NCBI RefSeq assembly: GCF_024868665.1
Contig: NC_079892.1
Coordinates: forward strand, 8,134,251 to 8,198,250
Origin: Triplophysa rosa
Taxonomy: Eukaryota > Chordata > Actinopteri > Cypriniformes > Nemacheilidae
Direction of reading: 5' to 3'
Length of the DNA stretch: 64,000 bases
Under the pieces are notes generated by a model. The model was given only the letters and a program-made list of their open reading frames with translations. It had not been told where the DNA came from and ran no database searches. Within the stretch, counting starts at the first letter, position 1, and each line of letters begins with the position of its first letter. The translations under genes and the position numbers were made by a program. Below, one piece after another: positions 12,533 through 23,664 of this stretch.

Positions 12533-15500
12533 ATGGAGGACGTCACGCGCTTGGTGTCGTCTGGTGACTGTTTGAAGATCTGGGACTCGGCATCCATGAC
12601 GGTGGTGGAGCAGTTCAACCCCCACAGTGCCACACATCCAGTGGCTCAAGTGTGCTGGAGCAGCAGCAGTATCCTCTAAAGCTCACGTGCATCATAAAAG
12701 CAAATTCAATTAAATATTATTAAAAAATATTAAATATAACGGTCCAGTAAACTTGGATCTTGTACAATAAATGTATTTAAAAGAGGTGTTGATAGCAATA
12801 AATTGACCTTGACCATGTTCAGATCAGTACCTGGTCAGTGCCAGCAGTATTGGGGACAAGCTGGTGGTATCCAGCCTCAAGTCCTCACCTGTTCCAGTGA
12901 TGGAGCTTGGTGAAGGGGTGAGCAGACAGATCTTTCATAATCTCAATGTATCTTTGGTTATATAAGCGTGTGTCTTATAATGGACTTTGTTTACAGAAAA
13001 AGCAAACCCGCGTCAATCTGAACTCCACGTCACAGTTCCTGGTCAGTGGAGGTCTGGATAACACTGTTAATATTTGGGACTTGAAGACGAAAAGGTTACA
13101 CCGAAGCCTTAAGGTATTGCATGTTTACAAGCTGTATACAAAAAAATATTTTAATACATCTCTGAAATCAGCTTGACACAACCTATGTTCTTTTTCTTCA
13201 TTAGGACCACAAGGAAGAAGTCACGTGTGTGTCCTTTAATGGAGGAGATAGCTACATAGCATCAGGCTCCACCAGTGGAGATATCATCCTACACAGTATT
13301 ACCACCAACCTGTCTAGCAAACCTTTCGGTCACGGGCCAAATGTTGTGAGTTTAAGATTCAACCATACAGAGGCCCGGTTTCACAGACGAGGCTTAAGAC
13401 TACTCCCAGACTAAAATGAATGTGTGACCCGTCTTAACTGAATATAACTTGCCCAGAAATATCTTAAAATATATCAGTGCCATTGTTTTGTGTTAAGATG
13501 CACACCAGTAATGTATTCTTCTAAGGTATTTTTATAAAGGCGACATAAATATCTTAATCTAACTAAGGCATAGTCCTGGCTTAAGCTAAACCGTGTCTGT
13601 GAAACTGGGCCAGAATGTAGTAAAGTTTAGTGTAGCACTATAAAAGACACCATGTGTATTTCTCTTTAGCCCATCCATGATTTGAGATATTCATTGGTGA
13701 AGAGGTCTCTGCTGGGCACTGTGTCCGACAGTGGCTCTGTTGCATTGTGGGATGCTAACACTCAGAAGGAGCTGCACTTTTTTGAAGGGGCTCACAAAGC
13801 CCCGTGTTCAGGGTTGGCCTTCTCTCCGGCCAATGATTTGCTCTTTATCACTGTGGGACTGGATAAGAAGATCGTCTGCTATGACACCTCCAGCAAAATG
13901 TAAGACTAAATCTTTGTGTGCAACATTGCAGATTCGTTATGGCTTAGTAGAGTGATGTTTTGATTCGATTTGCTTCATCTCAACAGGGTCTTTCGCAATA
14001 AGCAGGTGGAGTCTCCACTCACAGCCATTGACTTTACTCCAGATGGGGCTGGGCTTGTGGTGGGCTCCACCCAGGGTAGAATGTACATGTATGACCTGCG
14101 CAACCTCAGCGCGCCAATCAAAATCACCACGGCTCACAAGACATCCGTGACCTGCATTCGCTTCCAAAACTCCACCTCCAAATTGAAGGTCATTAAACTG
14201 TCTGTGGACATAAATCCAGTTCTACTAAAGCGTCCTCAGTGTGTTTGCAATGCAACTCTGTATCCCCTGTATGAACACTATGCATATTTAAAAAACATCT
14301 CTTTTCCCTACAGTCCACTAAAACAGTGTCCAGCAAATCTTCCCACTCCAATAAGAGGGTCTCTGTAAAGCTGGCTGGTCAGCACACGGGACCTTCGACA
14401 CCAACATCTACAGTCCCACCCAGTGTGCCTGGCTCGGAATTTCCTGGAGAAAGAGGAGACGGCCAAGCCCAAATTACAGGTCAACTTTTCCTCTTTAAGG
14501 TTTTAGGAGAATTCTTTATTTGTTCATGACTGGTTAGCCCAGCTAGCATTTTAAAGCCTTGTGTATAGTTTTTTGTCATATTATTGGTTGTGTTAGTATT
14601 GAACGTGTTGACTTTTTGCAGGTAGTGCTGGTGAAGTGTTCTCTCGTGAAGCAGAGGGCCACTACAGTCAAGATCAGCTTCCGAGCCTGGAGAAGTTTAG
14701 CAGCATCGGGCGAAACAGCCTGAACCTGGATATTTTCTCCCCTCTTAATGATGGTCATTATTGGATCTTGCTTGTCTTGTATATTATCGCTGTCCTTCCA
14801 AAACCTTAGATGTCCAAATTTGCTGTTCAGTAAATGTAGAAAACAACTTTTTAAATGATTAAATACTGTGTGGTGTACTTTTTATTAGATATTTAGATAT
14901 TTGCAAAACCTAGTGAGAAAGGGTGACTAAGAATAATGATTTATGGCAAAAAATGTAAATAAAAATGATGAAATATGGAGATACAAGGTTTCAGAACGAC
15001 AGCAACGATTTATTTTTGAATTCTGTGTTTTAACTATTGTTATTTTTCTGTATTATTGATTTAATATAGTTCTCTGTAATATCCCTGTTCTTTTATTGTT
15101 CTTTTTATTCATTTTATCTAATGTACTTTTTTTGTACTATTTTCTGCAGGTTTCAAGTCGCACGGTTTTGGTGAAACTCCAACGTCAAGAAACGGTGGGT
15201 GTTTTTTAAAACATTGTCTGTTTCTGTTTATGATGTCCAGTCCATATATAGTACAGACAAGGTTATTTTAAATATCACTTCTGTCCTTCTGAAACCTCGT
15301 ATTTACAAATTTTGTGATTTTAATTTTTCTGCCATAATTCATTATTATTAGTCACCCTTTATGTTTGTTACAGGGTTTTGCAAATATCTAACCAATAAAA
15401 AGTATTAATAAGTGTTTGTCAACTTTTACAACACAGTATTTAATCATTTAAAAAGTACAGTGGGGTTTTTTTCCATTTCCTGAAAAACAGTGAATTTGGA

Positions 15501-17327
15501 CATCCACGGTATTAGAATGACAGTGACGATATGTTATGCATTGATAACACAAATTGTTGTATGCCTTTGCTGGTTTTGCTCAATTTATTTGTAAAGTTTT
15601 TCTGTTTTTAGGGGGCAGTATAGATGTGTTCTCAAGGGAAGGAGAAGGTCAACACAGTACAGACAGGTTCAGGGTTGGTCGAAACAGCTTGGATATCTTT
15701 TCACCTGTTCGAGATGGTGAGGGAACTTTTCCAAGTGGTCTTTTGCAGATTCACTTTAATACTTTTATAGTAATTACATCAAAAATAAATAACATCAGAT
15801 CCTAAGATGATTTGTGTATTTTTACAAAATGTATTTCTATGTTGATAGACAACAAAAGTGTACACTTTACCAACCTTCAAATTAAGAAAATTTTTGTTCT
15901 TGCACATCTCTGCAATAGATTACAAAAGCCACAGACTAAGTGACGCTTCAAGTGGAAAGAAAGGCAAGTTTTTACAAGCTTCATTCACAAATTGTAGTTG
16001 TGCATAATAGGCACATGTAATTCATTCTTCCCTACCATCTGTGTTACCAGACTTTGACTACCTACCTCATTTTCCTGGCGGGACGTCCCAGCGAAAGACC
16101 CCATTGGGCACTCCAGGCAGTCATTGCTACAGTCCATCGGTGGTTCAGACTCCTCCACCAATCAAAGAAGAGGAACCTATTATCACCCCACCGCAACAGA
16201 CAGATACACAAAATAGCATGAAGGTCTGTGTCTCCCTCCTCATTCGTAATCCAGCAGCTGATGGACGTTTCTGGATTTTGCTGTTCTGTCATCTCAGATT
16301 CCTAAATCCAACTCTGTTACTCACAGGTGGAGAAAAGTAATGGTGTCCGCCAGGAGTATGACATGATAACATCTCCCCCTGCCGCCCAGAGCACACGCGT
16401 TCAGTCGGTGCATCAATACAACACGCCTGATCCCAGTAAGAGAGATGTGCCCTCCCAGCTCACCTATGACTCGCCGGTCAACAGAGCCCCTCCTGTCGCT
16501 TCACCAGGTATGTTTGAAAAAATGAGAGTCAGAGTCAATTTTAAATGAGACACAACGTGTGACTGATGTTTTGAACTGTAGCTCCAGCAGCGGTGGACTC
16601 TGGAGCTGAGAATCACGGAGCTCCACTCACATCGGTTCAGATGAAATTTGTTCGTAATATGATTCATGAGGCACTAGAAGACTTCAGGTCAGTCATTAGA
16701 CTAATTAAGAGTTTGCTGACTTATCAATGGGATCTTTTAAACAGGAAGTAATTGCTTGCATTTACCCAATTTTATGGAAACAAACATGCTTGTTTTGTTT
16801 GGTAACCTGTTTTAGGGACACCTGCCATAGAGACATTATCAATCTACAGGTGGAGATGGTTCGACAGTTTTATATTCAGTTGGTACGTTTGGTTGATTGT
16901 TTTATTGACCAACAAAGTTGTTTTCTTTGCTTTTTTGCCTTGTGTGTCTAATTAAATAGTAGGACTCAGTTTTTTGCTTTATATAGGGAATCTTATATAG
17001 TGGATTCCAATTCCACTTAATGATGCTGGTTCCTTAATGGTTCTGATAATGACTTTTTAGTTTTTTAAACAAATAAATAAGATGTTTGAAAAACAGTTTA
17101 TATTGCATTCACGTTCTTAGAAGCTTGTTATTATGAGCGCTAATTTCAGTTTTTGTGAAGCAGCACATAGTAAGGCTGTGTTGGTGATTCATATACCAGT
17201 CATATGCCACCATCTTTTTCAGAACGAAATCCATGGTCTGATCGAGAAGTACTCTGTCAACGACTCGCTCGTCGAAGAGATAGAAAGACTAAGAGAGGAA
17301 AACAAAAGACTACGATCCAATTATTAA
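12533..17327 (+). CDS. nedd1: NEDD1, gamma-tubulin ring complex targeting protein
   Basis: Sixteen exons: 12533-12668, 12823-12917, 12997-13113, 13205-13345, 13670-13899, 13987-14188, 14314-14479, 14622-14753, 15150-15194, 15612-15716, 15919-15963, 16051-16223, 16327-16507, 16582-16687, 16816-16882, 17223-17327; 681 residues (human 660). The N-terminal half is a WD40 propeller (SGDCLKIWDSASM, LVSGGLDNTVNIWDLK, GTVSDSGSVALWDANT, GLDKKIVCYDTSSK). A serine/proline-rich linker follows, then the conserved C-terminal helix that binds gamma-tubulin complexes (APLTSVQMKFVRNMI, DIINLQVEMVRQF, EEIERLREENKRLR). NEDD1 brings gamma-TuRC to centrosomes and spindles. Exons 8 and 9 resemble exons 10 and 11, an internal duplication of the linker motif GRNSL..DIFSP. 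Intron 11 has a GC donor (AG|GCAAGT) at 15964. Start chosen because MEDVTRLVSSGD aligns with the known N-terminus. Confidence 0.95.
13372..13611. mobile_element. MITE with GGTTTCACAGAC inverted ends (copy 1)
   Basis: The left end GGCCCGGTTTCACAGAC and the right end, read inverted, GGCCCAGTTTCACAGAC match. Inner inverted blocks gcttaagac / ggcttaagc are present; in nedd1 intron 4. Confidence 0.7.
14780..15012 (-). mobile_element. MITE family B, inverted copy in nedd1 intron 8
   Basis: Ends tatcgctgtccttcc and acgacagcaacgattta. The internal blocks run in the opposite direction to the copy at 15267. Confidence 0.65.
15267..15532 (+). mobile_element. MITE family B, direct copy in nedd1 intron 9
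   Basis: Ends tatcacttctgtccttctg and gacagtgacgata, with internal ttagtcaccctttatg and gcaaatatctaacca as in the copy at 4838. Confidence 0.65.
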
Positions 17328-17974
17328 AGACAGCCGTGGACATGCATCTCCCACCACATTATGAAGCCTGTGACCCATCCAGGGATATTGACTGAAGTGG
17401 GAGAGGACAAGAAGGCAGCTCAGATGTTTCTACTAATGCCTTAACTCTGCACACCTCAGCCTTAGGCAACAGCTCACAGTCTGCCTTTGCATTTGTCATA
17501 TTGTCAGTTTTGTATTTGTTTTCATAAAGCATTTTTAAGAGTTTCATGCCTTAACAGATCCAACAATAAGAACACGCTTTGTTTTTATCCAAGGTGTGTG
17601 TTTTGTATAATTCGATGCTGATTAGTTTACATAAAAATACATATATTGGCACTTAAGACTTGAAAAACATAAATGTGGTGTTGTGACAAATCATCTCAGC
17701 ATGGCTTTTGCCACTTATGGATTTTGATGTTGTGTAAATGTAGTCCAGGTTATTTTGCAAACCATATGCCAAAAATTAAAACACATCGATGATGTGCATG
17801 AGTAGGTGTGGTACTGAATTTTGTGACAGTGCTTCATAAACAATACATGACATCTCTATTGAATAGATTCTGAATGATCTTGGCAAAGCATTTGACATCC
17901 AAAACATACGACTAACAATTGTATACTGTGCTTCTAATCTGCTTTTGTAAGACGTCTTCCAATGGACTGGTCTA

Positions 17975-17980
17975 AATAAA
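17975..17980 (+). terminator. Poly(A) signal of nedd1
   Basis: AATAAA about 650 bp after the nedd1 stop codon. The stretch from here to etfrf1 (18835) is AT-rich and shows no coding exon. Confidence 0.55.
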
Positions 17981-18834
17981 TTATTACGGCATTGCATACA
18001 CAGTTGTGTTTTCTCTTGAGGTACAAACTAGAAGCAAACCAGTACTATAAATTAAGATTATTTCAATAAATAAAATAGTTTTTGTTTCTTAGTTTTTTTT
18101 CTGTGCATTTAAGGGATGCACTTAGGTATAGTTTACACAAATGTAAAAACTCATCATTTATTCACTCTCATCATTTTTTTAACCTATATACCACTTCAGA
18201 TGACGTAAACAATCCTACTTCATTGCTGGTCCACAAGAACATGCAGTTTCACTACACAAACGTTTAAACAAAATAAAAACAACAGAATATTATTATAACA
18301 TGTTAAACATATATATTTAAGATTTAATTATATATGTAAAATAAAAAAACAGAAACCGGAAGTGCTTCTGGACTAGTGTTTACGTCTTGCGAAGTGGTGT
18401 ATATGACTTTCTTCAGCAGAACACAAAAGTTTATATATATTTAAAAAATGATATCCTTTAATTGCAGTGCTACAAACTTTATGAACACTGACTTTTATTT
18501 AAAATTTTTCCAGGAAGTATGCGAATGTTATTTTACGCAATATTAATACATAAGTTATAATTCGCAACAACAATAAACAAATCAATGAGGACTTTTATTT
18601 TGACTCTTTTGATGACAGTAGAAGTTTCGCTCCTGACTGTTTTCGTTGCGTTCAAAGGGCAAAATGACACGGTAGCACGTAAGTAAATACAAATAATGCA
18701 CGTATAACAGCTTAAACCTTTTGAATATTAACCTCAGTCTTGGTTTATAGCTGTCTGCTATTGCCGTTTGCAGTAAAAATGTTGGTCGGGATGTAACAGG
18801 TCAGTTGAAGTTTGTTGTACACAATCACTGAGAG

Positions 18835-19654
18835 ATGGCGAACCCACTGCGCGGAGAGGTAGTGCGACTATACAAAACTGTGAGTACACTGCCACCTTCG
18901 GCATAGTCAAGATCCGTGAGGTTTATTTATTTGTTTGGATACAAAGTTCTTATTGTTTTATAATTGATATGTCACTATTGGGTAATTGACAAAGGATTTA
19001 AACGAACATTAAGATTTTAGTTAAGAAGGTATAAGGGCAAGTGTATATCTTATCTTTATTGGTTTAAGTTTTAGTTGTTTTATCATTGTATTTATCCTTT
19101 AATTAATTTTAAATTAATGGTAATAATTTCTGAGCAAATACTCTATAATATCACTTATTAAGTTATAAAAGATGCATGCAAAATTGTTGACCATTTGAAT
19201 AACTGAACGTTTGAAACATAGTAGGATGTAGTTTAGCATATCAATTCTCCTTAAATCCATAATACTCTTTCATCTTCCTGCAGGGTATAGATTTTATGCC
19301 TTTTAACGATCCTAATAGTTTCAATCTTCATTTATTGAAGCATATTACAGTATGCCATATTAAAAATCCCCACTCAGAAAACATCTGTGACTCCAGGCGG
19401 TGGAAAACCATAATCCTGTCTTTTGATTTTTCTGCTTGAAGTTGCTGTTTCTTGGACGGGAGTACCCAAAAGGAGCAGACTATTTCAAAGACAGGCTACG
19501 GGCTGCTTTTGCCAAGAACAGGGATATGAAAGACCCAGAGAAGATCAAAGAACTCATCAGCCGTGGAGAATTTGTGGTGAAAGAGCTTGAAGCGCTGTAT
19601 TACCTTCGGAAATACAGAGCTTTGAAGAAGCGATATTATGATATAGATGAATGA
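18835..19654 (+). CDS. etfrf1: Electron transfer flavoprotein regulatory factor 1 (LYRM5)
   Basis: Two exons, 18835-18879 and 19442-19654, give an 85-residue protein. It has the LYR-family signature near the start ([16 protein letters not shown]) and the C-terminal block ([20 protein letters not shown]), closely matching human LYRM5/ETFRF1, including its LYK variant of the LYR motif. ETFRF1 is a small mitochondrial matrix protein that binds electron transfer flavoprotein and removes its FAD. The first exon carries only the first 15 codons and would be missed by simple ORF scanning. The gene runs tail to tail into the RING ligase gene on the other strand, with only about 100 bp between their poly(A) signals. 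Confidence 0.93.
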
Positions 19655-19745
19655 CTGCTACATGAAATTACTTTGCCTGCGATTTCCAATAACAGGGCAA
19701 TAGCGATGGTATAAATGCTGTGATTATATTGAACGTGTGAATGTA

Positions 19746-19751
19746 AATAAA
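19746..19751 (+). terminator. Poly(A) signal of etfrf1
   Basis: AATAAA about 90 bp after the etfrf1 stop. Confidence 0.65.
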
Positions 19752-19853
19752 TCAAGTGGATTGTAAAGGAAATTTTAGTCTGAGAACAATTCGATTTTCT
19801 TTGCACATTGTCTCATTACACTACGTACACACATTATGATGCCTTTATTGTCA

Positions 19854-19859
19854 AATAAT
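19854..19859 (-). terminator. Poly(A) signal of the RING-H2 gene
   Basis: TTTATT on the plus strand (AATAAA on the minus strand) about 290 bp beyond the minus-strand stop at 20148. The two convergent genes end about 100 bp apart. Confidence 0.45.
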
Positions 19860-20147
19860 GATCAAATGATTATTTGAAGAAAACGCAAGGTTTATTGCTA
19901 AGGTTGTTGCCACTGGTGTGAAATAATATGGTTATATCTGATATGTTATAGAAGAAACATATTAAAAAATGAAGTATAGTTGCTTGGCAGTGACGCTGGT
20001 TTAAACATCGAACAATGTTAATCATTTAAAATGAATAATTTTAATAACACTCAAAATAAGACTTGACAGTAACAATATAAAAATCAGACAGGATCACACA
20101 GCCAGCAATGAGGTAGATACTAAAACCTGAAATTCTGAAGTACGTTC

Positions 20148-22580
20148 TTAAGAAAATTCACCACATGTTGATACATCTGCTCGGCAGATAGGGCAGGTGG
20201 CATTCTCCTGTGAGAACATAAAAATATTTTTTTCAACATTTTGTAAAACATGGATCAATCATGGATGTTGGGATACATCAATCATAGATTTGGGTCATGA
20301 AGATGGGACACACCTTAAGCCAGCGATCAATGCACTTCACATGGTAGTCATGAAGACAGGGAAGCATTCTGAGTCGCTCGTTCTTCTGATATTCGCTGAA
20401 ACAGATCTGGCAGCTGTGAAGAGAGTAAGAGACAAATCTGAATTTTAATTCTACTGACAAAAAGTTGTACACTTTGCATTATGGGTAATCTCATGATAAC
20501 CCTTGCATTCTGGTTCAACTCTTACTCTGTCTTTCCAGCACTGTGTGATGGATCGTATGTTTTTACAGGCAACCTTTCGATCTCTGCTTTACTCAAAGTG
20601 TTCTTGGTCAACACAGCACCCTGTTGCTCTTCAAACGCTAGGAGAGCCTGACAAAACAAAGAATAAAATCAGATTGGAGAAAACAGATGACATCATTACA
20701 AACATTCTTGTGATTTCTTTCAGTTACTAAAGCTCATACCTCATAATTATTTCCATGACTGTCATCAAGCAAGTCCATTTGCAAGTTAGAAGCACCCCCT
20801 CTGCGCCGGGAATTACGAGGCCTGCCGGTCTGACGTCGTCCCTGTTGTCTATCTGTCCAATGAAATTTTAATCCGTGAGATCATAACGACAAAGAGTTTT
20901 CCATCCAACATAAAACATTTAGATCGACTGTTAGATGACTTACTAGGTTGCTCTCCGAACATGATCTGCTGTAACTCCGAGGTTCCCTGTGAGAACGATG
21001 CCGAGTTGATCAGGGAGGCCCAAGGAGATATCCATCCCAGACCAACATAAGGATCAACCTGGTATGAAAGCAATTACTTCTCATGAACTTGTATTCAAAA
21101 TGTATGAGCAATGTACTGCCAGTTCGTGTTTCAAAGGAAACCAGAAAACATGAATACAAACCATGCCAGTCTGGTGATTTCTGCTCGGTGATCTGCGCTG
21201 TAGCCTTTGCTGCTCTTGCTCCAGGCGTTGCTCTATATCAAACTGTTCCTGAGTTTAACACAAAGCATTTTAAGTTAAACAGTGCTCCTTGACCTCAATG
21301 CAAGAACATCATATTCGTCATACCTGAAGGCTTCTGGCATATGCCTCATCCTCAACCATCTGGATGGAGCGGACCATGCACTCAGATGTGACATCATCAC
21401 CATCATCCTCTATTATGACTATATCTTTTGGTATCTGACATGCGGATGCAGTTGGTGGTCTTTGCATTCTCTCTGTTGTTAACAAACAAGAATGAATTTA
21501 CATTTCTAGGTTCTTGTGCTTACCGTATTATTAAAAATAATTTTTAATTCAGACTAATTCAGATGGAATAAAGAGAAAAGTAAAAATACATATGTACTTT
21601 AATTGGGAAAAACAATTCTTTATGGTGACATCACAGTCTTCACCAGGGTATTCCTACCTGCATCAAGCTGTAAACCCCCATCCTCTACTCCAAAAACAGG
21701 CAAGTCTGTCTTCTGTTCCTGTGATGTGCTTTTAGACTTTTTAGATCGACTCTTACTATAGACAGTCTTTTCGGATCTCTGTTCCCTTCCATTGCATATA
21801 CCTAATGTCTTTTGCTTAGAAGTGTGACCCAACAACCCATTTAAACACATCTGATCACTGGATTGACCAAGTGCACATGTAGAAGATCCAGCAGAGGAAG
21901 AGGGTTTGAAAGATGCAAAGGGTTGATAAGCCGAGGAGGTGGCTGGCCGTGGAGACTCCAACCATGTTAATTCATCGGGTAAAAGAGACGAAGCAGGTAC
22001 AAATCCATTCGCTTCTGGCATAATGAAGTTTCCGCAGACTCTCGTGCTTGGATTTGAGTCCCCCAGTTTACGGCGCTTGAGCGTTCTTTGGGAGCTTGGG
22101 GTTGTGCTGAGGTATCCTGGAATACTTCCTTGCCTTTCACATTTTCCACTATTCAAGTCTGTTGCAGTTGCCTACGATTAAAGACAATGTGGTGAGATGT
22201 TGTTTAAACACGCTAAGCGTATCATTAATGAGCATTTGCTTTTCTCTTACCGCACTCCAATTTTTATGGGCATTTCGATTTTTGCGGTGAGTCAGCGGGC
22301 TTTAAAGGGAAAACAGATCAACAATGTCAAAACCACAAACCCTTGCTTGAAATGAAAATCTAGAAATCCCGTTTAGACCTATAAGCTATTAACACAATAA
22401 ATGGTACCTTGGGGTCTCAGGGACGATAGTTGACAAATCACAAAAAACTCCAGGGTCTTCCATAAGGAAATCGCTCTCATTCAATAAACAGGCATTGTTT
22501 AAAAAGTCAGGAGTGTCTGGCTCCACCCGGGGACTGAACAGAGGACTGCTGGGTTCTGAGATATCCTGAATGTGATCCAT
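20148..22580 (-). CDS. RING-H2 E3 ubiquitin ligase with SUMO-interacting-like motif (RLIM/RNF38-like RING)
   Basis: Ten coding exons (minus): 22580-22408, 22299-22251, 22171-21658, 21472-21324, 21248-21162, 21058-20944, 20852-20740, 20647-20526, 20413-20314, 20207-20148; 493 residues. The C-terminus is a full C3H2C3 RING ([35 protein letters not shown]), closest in pattern to RLIM/RNF6 and RNF38. The middle has a hydrophobic-acidic stretch [11 protein letters not shown] followed by [20 protein letters not shown]. The first looks like a SUMO-interacting motif and the second like a short helix. The N-terminal 240 residues are Ser/Pro-rich and apparently disordered, with a basic TLKRRKL patch. 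The RING implies ubiquitin transfer with an E2; the substrate cannot be read. A 5' untranslated exon probably ends at 23007 (CATG|gtaagt) and joins an exon starting at 22646. I do not recognise the orthologue. The exon 5 donor (gtttgt, 21161) is the weakest splice call. Confidence 0.82.
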
Positions 22581-23006
22581 CACTTTTGTATATGGTGGCT
22601 TGTGTTTGTACTTTGGCTAGATTTGACAGTGTGTGTGTTGGCCAATCTACGACAAGAAAACACAAGCATTATACATACACGAAATCTTCTATATTAAAAA
22701 CATATGGCTACAATGATCAGTGTTTATTGTAAACATTTTGACATCACTTATTTTTGGTAAAAGTACATCCGTTCTTTGCAATGAAACCTATTTTTACTTG
22801 CTTTGTTAAACTTTGGTGATCTGGGTTTTTAAGATAATATTTCTGAGGTAAAACTGATCTGTGACATGTTGGATTTGATAACAACAACCCGGGTTAGCGA
22901 AACAGATTACATGAAGATCGTGTGTAAAGTCGTAAGTTACGTCGAGATCACATCTGCCTCAGTGAATATTTGTATTAAGAGTCAGAAATAAATCTATTTA
23001 ACTTAC

Positions 23007-23135
23007 CATGTTTCCACAACTGTCACTGTAAAAACAAAATTCTTCACTTGTACTGCATCGGCGAATAGCAAACCCACAATGGAAACCACCGCCGTAGGTT
23101 TCAGTTTTCTTCCGGTTGTGTCACTTCCGGCACAT
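23007..23135 (-). promoter_or_regulatory. Probable first exon and promoter of the RING-H2 gene
   Basis: A strong minus-strand donor follows CATG at 23007, and two CTTCCGG ETS-type sites lie just upstream at about 23108-23130, typical of housekeeping promoters. An ATG at the donor would give only a very short upstream reading frame after splicing to 22646. Confidence 0.4.
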
Positions 23136-23664
23136 GGCTAGCAAGCTTTTTTTTTTTTAAACGAAAGGACCCCAAACATATTGCTCAACTTTTCCCACAT
23201 TTATCTTAGAATTTTAAAAAATGGTTTTATATTGTTTTATGTCAAACTTTATTTAAAACCGATTTTTTTTTAAATCACACTTAACAATTAAAAATAATAA
23301 ATGAAAATGTTAATGAATACATTTTAATGTTTGTTTTAAAATTTAATGAATTCTATTATAGACCTACAGACCATATATATTATTTTTACTCTTAGACCAT
23401 GGGAAATAAAAAAGCTTTACATATATACTTGACATGACATCTTTGCATTTTGCCTGACACTGTGAATTAAGAACTAATCAGAAATTTAACCATTTCATAT
23501 CACACAGCAAACTATGGATTAAAATGACCAAACTGGTACAAAAGAAAATAAATACAGAGATAACATATAAAACCATATTAACTAAAAGAAACCTTCCTTT
23601 AAAATTCAACTTTTAACACAAGGTGAAGTCTTATGTATGATAGCTATGTAACATCTAAACATTT

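Noticed and set aside
21939..22181. Plus-strand open frame over the RING gene
   Set aside because: It is the antisense shadow of the long exon 3 of the minus-strand gene.
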